From NCBI RefSeq assembly GCF_915403165.1, contig NZ_OU659204.1:3224001-3288000 (forward strand): 64,000 nucleotides of DNA, read 5' to 3'. This document shows positions 56,784 to 64,000 of the stretch, piece by piece. Position 1 is the first letter of the stretch. Every line of letters starts with the position of its first letter. The stretch comes from Providencia alcalifaciens. Lineage in GTDB: Bacteria; Pseudomonadota; Gammaproteobacteria; Enterobacterales; Enterobacteriaceae. The notes below the pieces were generated by a model. It saw only the letters and a list, made by a program, of their open reading frames with translations, was not told the origin of the DNA and made no database searches. A program made the position numbers and the translations under genes.

Positions 56784-58253
56784 CTACATCATGACAACAT
56801 CAAAGCGTTCTTGGCTATATAACGGCTCAATCTGCACTTTAACTTGTTTCCCTACAAAGATTTCAACTTCCGCTAATGCGTGAGATTCATCCCCAGTCAG
56901 CACATCCACCACCGCTTTTGATGCGTACACTAAGAATCTATCAGCATCGATTGTGCGGTGAACTCTCACGATTTCACGCAAAATTTCATAACATACGGTT
57001 TCAACCGATTTCACCGTACCGCGGCCTTGGCAAGTTGGGCAGGTATCGCACAGCACATGCTCCAAACTTTCGCGGGTTCTTTTACGTGTCATCTCAACTA
57101 ATCCTAGCTGAGAGAATCCATTAATGGTGGTTTTTACCTTATCTTTACTTAAAGCTTGTTCAAGTGAGGCTAACACACGGCGACGATGTTCAACATCAGA
57201 CATATCGATAAAGTCGATAATAATAATACCACCGAGATTTCTTAATCGTAATTGGCGCGCAATGGCTTGAGTCGCTTCAACGTTGGTATTAAAGATAGTT
57301 TCTTCTAAATTACGGTGACCAACAAATGCGCCAGTGTTGATATCGATGGTGGTCATCGCTTCAGTTTGGTCGATGATCAGATACCCGCCCGACTTCAATT
57401 CAACCTTTCTGTCCATCGCGCGTTGAATTTCATTTTCCACATCGAACAAGTCAAAAATAGGTTGATTGCCTTGGTAAAGCTCAAGCTTCGCCGTCATTTC
57501 CGGTACATATTCCGCAATAAACTCTTCCAACTGCGTGTAGGTTAAACGAGAATCCACGCGAATACGGTCGAGGGATGCGCCTGCAAAGTCGCGAATAATA
57601 CGGTATGCCAGTGAAAGCTCACCGTAAATTTTAGTGCGCGTGACATTACGTTTTTTGCGTTCAATCACTTTCGCCCATAAGCGTTTTAAAAATGCGGCAT
57701 CTTGTTTGACGTCATCTTCAGCCACACCTTCTGCAGCAGTACGAATGATAAACCCGCCGTTTTCATCGCAATACTGTGCGACGCACTCTTTTAAACGCTC
57801 TCTTTCTTCTTCGCTGTCAATACGCTGAGATACGCCAACATGGGAAGCTCCCGGCATGAAAACCAAGTAACGAGAAGGCAGTGTAATGTCGGTGGTGAGC
57901 CTTGCGCCTTTGGTGCCTAGTGGGTCTTTAACCACTTGGACAATTAAATCTTGCCCTTGCTTCACCAGCTCAGCGATATCTCTGACATGAAAGTTTTTCT
58001 GCTCGTCACCCGCAATGCATTCGGTGTGAGGCATAATGTCCGAGGCGTGTAAAAAGGCTGCTTTATCCAGACCAATATCAACAAAGGCCGCCTGCATACC
58101 GGGTAAAACGCGGCTCACACGACCTTTGTAGATATTCCCTACTAGCCCTCTTTTCGCCTCTCTTTCAACATGTATTTCTTGTAAGATCCCACCATCAATA
58201 TAAGCTACGCGCGTTTCAGATGGTGTTACGTTTACTAATAGTTCCGTAGTCAT
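56784..58253 (-). CDS. rng: Ribonuclease G
   Basis: This 489-residue protein has an S1 domain (about 38-125), RNase H-like and DNase I-like parts with the metal-binding Asp304 (TTIDINTG) and Asp347 (IIIIDFIDM), and a zinc-link [11 protein letters not shown] (Cys405, Cys408). RNase G matures the 16S rRNA 5' end and decays certain mRNAs. It begins 4 bases inside yhdE (overlap). All catalytic residues are present. Confidence 0.97.
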   Translation of the reverse strand: MTTELLVNVTPSETRVAYIDGGILQEIHVEREAKRGLVGNIYKGRVSRVLPGMQAAFVDIGLDKAAFLHASDIMPHTECIAGDEQKNFHVRDIAELVKQGQDLIVQVVKDPLGTKGARLTTDITLPSRYLVFMPGASHVGVSQRIDSEEERERLKECVAQYCDENGGFIIRTAAEGVAEDDVKQDAAFLKRLWAKVIERKKRNVTRTKIYGELSLAYRIIRDFAGASLDRIRVDSRLTYTQLEEFIAEYVPEMTAKLELYQGNQPIFDLFDVENEIQRAMDRKVELKSGGYLIIDQTEAMTTIDINTGAFVGHRNLEETIFNTNVEATQAIARQLRLRNLGGIIIIDFIDMSDVEHRRRVLASLEQALSKDKVKTTINGFSQLGLVEMTRKRTRESLEHVLCDTCPTCQGRGTVKSVETVCYEILREIVRVHRTIDADRFLVYASKAVVDVLTGDESHALAEVEIFVGKQVKVQIEPLYSQERFDVVMM

Positions 58254-58837
58254 GAATTCCCCTTCCCATCACCTAACGCTAAAAATCGTTGTATTAATTC
58301 TTCTGTTTCAACCAATGGTAAGCCCACCACTGCATGATAGCTGCCATTAATGCGTCGAATAAAACGTCCACCGAGGCCTTGGATACCGTAAGCACCGGCT
58401 TTATCCATTGGCTCGCCAGATTGTATATAATCCTGTATTTCCAGCAAAGATAACTCGCGGAATGTCACATCTGTCGTAATCAATGAGGTTGACGTCTCAT
58501 GGGTGTTTGATACGGCAATGGCGGTCATTACCTGATGTGTTTTACCGGAAAGATCACTGAGGATTTCCTGAGCATGGGCAGTATCTCGCGGTTTTTCTAA
58601 TATTTTACCGTCAAGAACCACAATAGTATCTGCGCCCAAAACAGGATGATCCGCAGGGGCAATTGCCACACCCGCACGGGATTTATCTCGCGCCAAGCGC
58701 TGGACATACTCCTGGGGCGATTCTCCTTCTTGCCATTTTTCTTCCACTTCGGGACGCAAGATTTCAAAGGAATAACCTAGGAGTTGGACTAATTCACGTC
58801 GTCTCGGTGAACCTGATGCAAGATAAATTAAGCTCAT
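58250..58837 (-). CDS. yhdE: YhdE, Maf-type dTTP/UTP pyrophosphatase
   Basis: This 195-residue Maf protein has the N-terminal [14 protein letters not shown] and the catalytic [19 protein letters not shown]. It hydrolyses dTTP, UTP and modified pyrimidine nucleotides to monophosphates, acting as a house-cleaning enzyme. It lies 36 bases after mreD and overlaps rng, as in E. coli. Confidence 0.96.
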   Translation of the reverse strand: MSLIYLASGSPRRRELVQLLGYSFEILRPEVEEKWQEGESPQEYVQRLARDKSRAGVAIAPADHPVLGADTIVVLDGKILEKPRDTAHAQEILSDLSGKTHQVMTAIAVSNTHETSTSLITTDVTFRELSLLEIQDYIQSGEPMDKAGAYGIQGLGGRFIRRINGSYHAVVGLPLVETEELIQRFLALGDGKGNS

Positions 58838-58873
58838 AAATTGTCATTCCAGTTATCATCAACGGCCACAATC

Positions 58874-59362
58874 TTAACATACTGAAAATTGACGGCGAAT
58901 TTTTCGTAACAGTAAAAATAACCATGGCCATAGAATGCCATTCACCAAACTATTCCAGAATACTTGTGGGTGGAATAAGACTTGTGAGGAAAGGAATTCT
59001 GCCCAGAAAACAGCAAGATCTTGCACCACCGTTAATGCAACAATAATCAAAGCTTGCTGCCACAGTGCCATGTTACGTAAAAGCTGATGCTTGTATGCGA
59101 CGAGATAACAAATGATGCTGAAGGAGAGTGCATGTACGCCCAATGCTGATCCTTGAATAGAATCGACAATAATCCCTAAGATAAAGCTGGTGCCAACACT
59201 GACGCGATGCGGTAATGCCATTACCCAGTATATTAAAATCAGCAGTAACCATGATGGTCGGTAAAATACCAATTGTTCAGGCCAAGGCATTACCTGCAAA
59301 ATCAGTGCAATAAAAAAAGATAGCCAGATAATGATGCGCCCATTACCACGATACTCATCCAT
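58874..59362 (-). CDS. mreD: MreD, rod-shape protein
   Basis: This 162-residue protein has about five transmembrane segments and matches E. coli MreD, including [20 protein letters not shown] and [19 protein letters not shown]. It is part of the elongasome with MreC, RodA and PBP2. It follows mreC by 48 bases. Confidence 0.96.
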   Translation of the reverse strand: MDEYRGNGRIIIWLSFFIALILQVMPWPEQLVFYRPSWLLLILIYWVMALPHRVSVGTSFILGIIVDSIQGSALGVHALSFSIICYLVAYKHQLLRNMALWQQALIIVALTVVQDLAVFWAEFLSSQVLFHPQVFWNSLVNGILWPWLFLLLRKIRRQFSVC

Positions 59363-59410
59363 TATGATTTCCTCTCCATCCTTTCATCATACCATTTCCC
59401 TCACTCTATC

Positions 59411-60388
59411 TTATGGCTGAGGTTGAGGCTGTGCAGGTTGCATGGACGGTGGTAATGGTGGTCCTTGAATTTCGCTCGGTGTTGGTAACACCTGCGGCAA
59501 CACTTTCATTAAACGCTCATTTGCAGCTCGGTAAACATCGGATGGCTGTAATGGGGTTTTCGGATCACTTTCATTGCCCCACAGCAGGAGTAAATAACGT
59601 AGGCGTTGTAACTCAGCGCTTGGTCTTGCAGATATGATGGTATAGGCACGTTGAGTATCATGCTTCACCGCTGAAACAACCGCGACAGGATACCCTTCAG
59701 GGAATCGTCCACCTAATCCCGAAGTCACTAACACATCACCAACACGAATATCTGTATTTCCAGGGAGTGGCTCTAATTGCAGGTCATCGGCACAACCTGA
59801 GCCCGCAGCAATAACACGAATGTCATTACGCAAGACTTGCACAGGCAATGCATGGGCAGTATCACAAATTAATAAAACTCGGCTATTAAAATTACTGGTA
59901 CCAACGACCTGACCTACCACGCCTTTATCACTGATAACTGGCTGGCCTTCATAAACACCGTCATTACTGCCTTTATCTATCACAACTTGGTCGCGATAAG
60001 GCGTGTTTGCACCTGAAATGACTTGCGTCACCATCATGTGTTCATCTTGGCGTAATGGGGAGCCTAACAGTTCGCGTAAGCGGGCATTTTCTTGTTTGAG
60101 TTGCTCAAGCAGCAAGTTATCCGCTTTTTTTAATAATAACTCTTGGCGCAGGGCTTTATTCTCAAACTGGAGTTGTTCCCGCGTTGAAAGGGTGTCAGAG
60201 ATATTATCGAGGAATTGACGTGGTCCGTTAGCTAAAAAATAGAATGGGCTAACCGCCGTGTCTAAATAATTACGGATTTTATTGAAAGGCTCAAATCGAT
60301 GGTCAATCACCACCAGCACCAATGCAATTATCACTGCAATAAAAATGCGTAACTGTAGGGAAGGACCTCGCCTAAAAATTGGCTTCAT
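59411..60388 (-). CDS. mreC: MreC, rod-shape protein
   Basis: This 325-residue protein has an N-terminal transmembrane helix (about 10-28), a coiled coil (about 68-112) and a periplasmic beta-barrel domain, for example VIDKGSNDGVYEGQPVI. The C-terminal tail is rich in Pro and Gln. MreC dimers activate PBP2. It follows mreB after a hairpin and precedes mreD. Confidence 0.96.
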   Translation of the reverse strand: MKPIFRRGPSLQLRIFIAVIIALVLVVIDHRFEPFNKIRNYLDTAVSPFYFLANGPRQFLDNISDTLSTREQLQFENKALRQELLLKKADNLLLEQLKQENARLRELLGSPLRQDEHMMVTQVISGANTPYRDQVVIDKGSNDGVYEGQPVISDKGVVGQVVGTSNFNSRVLLICDTAHALPVQVLRNDIRVIAAGSGCADDLQLEPLPGNTDIRVGDVLVTSGLGGRFPEGYPVAVVSAVKHDTQRAYTIISARPSAELQRLRYLLLLWGNESDPKTPLQPSDVYRAANERLMKVLPQVLPTPSEIQGPPLPPSMQPAQPQPQP

Positions 60389-60419
60389 GTATGGCTAAGT
60401 TTCGCTAATGGTCGGAGAA

Positions 60420-60465
60420 TAAAAAAATAGTCAAAGCAACTGGAGCTAAAAAACTCCAGTTGCTT
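60420..60465 (-). terminator. Hairpin between mreB and mreC
   Basis: On the minus strand AAGCAACTGGAG and CTCCAGTTGCTT form a perfect 12-base stem around an 8-base loop. A run of seven T comes after a gap of about seven bases. It probably gives partial termination so that more mreB than mreCD is made. Confidence 0.75.
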
Positions 60466-60475
60466 ATGGCGTGAT

Positions 60476-62133
<1,658 letters not shown>

Positions 62134-63114
62134 ATGAAAGCGCTCGTTTTACAGCAACAAGACGATAAAATCGTCCCTGAAATCCTCAATGTACCTACTG
62201 AGTCATTACCCGCCGGCGATGTCATCGTCGATATTCACTGGTCGACAATTAACTATAAAGATGCGCTAGCTATTAATGGAAAAGCTGGCGTTGTCCGTCA
62301 ATATCCAATGGTACCTGGAATTGATTTCTCAGGTATCGTTCATCACAGTGAAGATCCCCGTTTTCATATTGGCCAACACGTACTATTAACCGGATGGGGA
62401 GTTGGAGAAACACATTGGGGTGGACTCGCCACCCAAGCAAAAGTCCCCGCCGATTATTTAACACCGCTTCCTGAAGCATTATCACTGAAGCATGCCATGA
62501 CCATCGGCACCGCTGGGTTTACCGCCATGTTGTGCGTAAACGCCCTTGAAGATGCAGGGATCACCCCTGAAAGTGGCGAAATTGTAGTGAGTGGTGCCAG
62601 CGGTGGTGTCGGTAGTGTCGCCACCCAATTGCTTTCTTTATTAGGCTATCACGTTGTGGCGATTTCAGGCCGCGCAGAAAATCACGACTATTTACTGAAA
62701 ATGGGTGCGAAGAGCGTGCTACCTCGCAGCGAGTTTACTCATCCAGCCAAACCGCTTGATAAACAGCGTTGGGCTGGTGCTATCGACACTGTTGGTGGTG
62801 ACGTGCTGGCCAATATCTTGGCGCAAGTGAACTATAATGGCGCTGTGGCTGCATGTGGGCTGGCAGGCGGGTTCTCCCTTCCTACAACAGTTATGCCGTT
62901 TATTTTACGCAATATTCGTCTACAGGGGGTTGATTCAGTTTACTACCCTGCGGCAAAACGCCCAAAAGTGTGGGAACGCTTAGCGCAACTCTTACCTGAT
63001 GCGTTTTATGAGCAAGTTAGCTGCGAAATTTCATTAGAAGAGTGTGTCGAGCACGCAAAAAAACTCTTAAAAAACGAAGTCACTGGGCGTACCCTAGTAA
63101 ACCTTCAAAATTAA
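62134..63114 (+). CDS. acuI: AcuI, acrylyl-CoA reductase (YhdH), MDR family
   Basis: This 326-residue medium-chain reductase of the quinone-oxidoreductase type begins MKALVLQQQDDKIVPEILNV. The NADPH-binding motif is VVSGASGGVGSVATQLLSLL, and the conserved GLAGGFSLPTTVMPFILRN lies near the C-terminus. The E. coli enzyme reduces acrylyl-CoA to propionyl-CoA and protects against acrylate. No zinc-binding ligands are present, as expected. It stands alone upstream of aroQ. Confidence 0.94.
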   Translation: MKALVLQQQDDKIVPEILNVPTESLPAGDVIVDIHWSTINYKDALAINGKAGVVRQYPMVPGIDFSGIVHHSEDPRFHIGQHVLLTGWGVGETHWGGLATQAKVPADYLTPLPEALSLKHAMTIGTAGFTAMLCVNALEDAGITPESGEIVVSGASGGVGSVATQLLSLLGYHVVAISGRAENHDYLLKMGAKSVLPRSEFTHPAKPLDKQRWAGAIDTVGGDVLANILAQVNYNGAVAACGLAGGFSLPTTVMPFILRNIRLQGVDSVYYPAAKRPKVWERLAQLLPDAFYEQVSCEISLEECVEHAKKLLKNEVTGRTLVNLQN

Positions 63115-63348
63115 ATCATCAACACGCGTGATTGTGTCGCCACAATGTGGATTACGGCACAATTTATAAAATAAATTCGGGTAATTTCTCTGATAAGACC
63201 AGTATTTTGCTGCTATATGCAACGAAATAATTATAATGCTGTTCCTTGTCAGCGAAAAATCTATTTATTTTTATGATAAAAGATGACAAACCGTCGACAT
63301 CGCGTTATGTTGTCAGATTATTGATATATCGTCGGAGTTAGCAACACA

Positions 63349-63813
63349 ATGACAGAAGATATTCATATTTTGCTCCTTAACGGGCCGAACCTAAACATGC
63401 TAGGTTCTAGAGAACCGGATAAATACGGGCCTCGCCCTCTAACTGAAATTGTATCGAACTTGATGCAAGAAGCAGAAAACTTAGGCGTGAAGTTGAGCCA
63501 TTTTCAGTCAAATGCAGAGCATGAACTTATCGATAGAATTCATGCAGCACAAGGTAACGTTGATTATATAATAATCAACCCAGCCGCATTCACGCATACC
63601 AGTGTTGCTTTGCGAGATGCGCTATTGGCAGTTTGTATCCCGTTTATCGAGATCCACCTGTCTAATATTTATGCGAGAGAACCCTTTCGTCATCACTCTT
63701 ATTTCTCCGATATGTCTAATGGAGTTATTTGTGGTCTTGGCGCAGATGGTTACAGTTTTGCATTACAAGCCGCGGTTAACCGTGTGCGACTAATTAATTC
63801 AATCCAAATATAA
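63349..63813 (+). CDS. aroQ: Type II 3-dehydroquinate dehydratase
   Basis: This 154-residue protein is a class II dehydroquinase with [19 protein letters not shown], the catalytic Tyr in that loop, [32 protein letters not shown] and [17 protein letters not shown]. It catalyses step three of the shikimate pathway. E. coli has the unrelated AroD instead. Placement before accB is common in other gamma-proteobacteria. Confidence 0.96.
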   Translation: MTEDIHILLLNGPNLNMLGSREPDKYGPRPLTEIVSNLMQEAENLGVKLSHFQSNAEHELIDRIHAAQGNVDYIIINPAAFTHTSVALRDALLAVCIPFIEIHLSNIYAREPFRHHSYFSDMSNGVICGLGADGYSFALQAAVNRVRLINSIQI

Positions 63814-63831
63814 GAGTACGGAATCATATCC

Positions 63832-64000
63832 ATGGATATTCGTAAAATTAAAAAGCTGATCGAACTTGTTGAAGAATCTGGCATTTCTGAACTGGAAATT
63901 TCTGAAGGTGAAGAGTCAGTACGTATCAGTCGTGTATCACCAGCATCTCAAATGATGGCTGCACCTCAACAGTTCTACCCAGCACCAGTTGCTCAACAAC
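63832..64000 (+). CDS. accB: Biotin carboxyl carrier protein of acetyl-CoA carboxylase (5' part)
   Basis: The first 56 residues are present: [20 protein letters not shown], then [14 protein letters not shown] and the start of the Ala/Pro/Gln-rich linker. The biotinyl domain lies beyond the window. AccB carries biotin for the carboxylase that makes malonyl-CoA. It starts 18 bases after the aroQ stop. Confidence 0.97.
   Translation, partial: MDIRKIKKLIELVEESGISELEISEGEESVRISRVSPASQMMAAPQQFYPAPVAQQ

Overview
The window is chromosomal DNA of a gamma-proteobacterium of the order Enterobacterales. The best fit is family Morganellaceae, probably Providencia. This rests on protein-by-protein similarity to E. 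coli housekeeping genes, AT-rich intergenic regions, diverged ERIC (IRU) repeats, and an aroQ-accB junction that E. coli lacks. The species cannot be fixed from the sequence alone. There are no prophages, insertion sequences, CRISPR arrays or tRNAs.

Layout. 1-5975: alx with a manganese/pH-responsive (yybP-ykoY) leader, then yqjA, yqjD-yqjE-yqjK, yqjF, yhaJ and yhaK, with two tandem ERIC elements at the end of yhaJ. 6163-14299: an accessory catabolic cluster. It holds a PRD-type regulator, a stand-alone PRD protein, an SFCGS protein, DUF4312, two membrane proteins (DUF4311, DUF4310), a Cog3964 amidohydrolase, a DgaE-like PLP ammonia-lyase and a KDGP aldolase. 14465-16328: yccM, two more ERICs and the RNase P RNA gene. 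16412-22081: rsmI, lpoA-yraN-diaA-dolP, mtgA and elbB. 22200-24657: sRNA ArcZ, convergent with arcB. 24883-30895: gltD without gltB, sspAB, rplM-rpsI, zapE and zapG. 31214-38710: degQ, degS, murA-ibaG and mlaFEDCB. 39100-46835: kdsD-kdsC-lptC-lptA-lptB, rpoN-hpf-ptsN-rapZ-npr and rnk. 46970-61519: pmbA, darP, a small hydrolase, a barnase/barstar pair, tldD, a nitrilase-type amidase, yhdP, rng, yhdE and mreDCB. 62134-64000: acuI, aroQ and the start of accB.

Most of the window is cell-envelope and core housekeeping machinery: LPS precursor synthesis and export, Mla lipid transport, peptidoglycan (murA, mtgA, lpoA, mre), envelope proteolysis, and nitrogen/PTS-Ntr control. The stretch most likely to be an undescribed system is 6163-14299. 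Its enzymes suggest that an acylated amino-sugar-acid-like substrate is deacylated, loses ammonia to give a 2-keto-3-deoxy acid phosphate, and is cleaved by an aldolase. Uptake would go through membrane proteins of unknown function rather than a standard PTS permease, although the regulators are of PTS type. A 26-bp perfect palindrome before the regulator and an array of TTTCCACT-type motifs before the operon are candidate control sites. Several genes found in this neighbourhood in E. coli are missing (gltB, csrD, yrbG, mzrA, yrbL).
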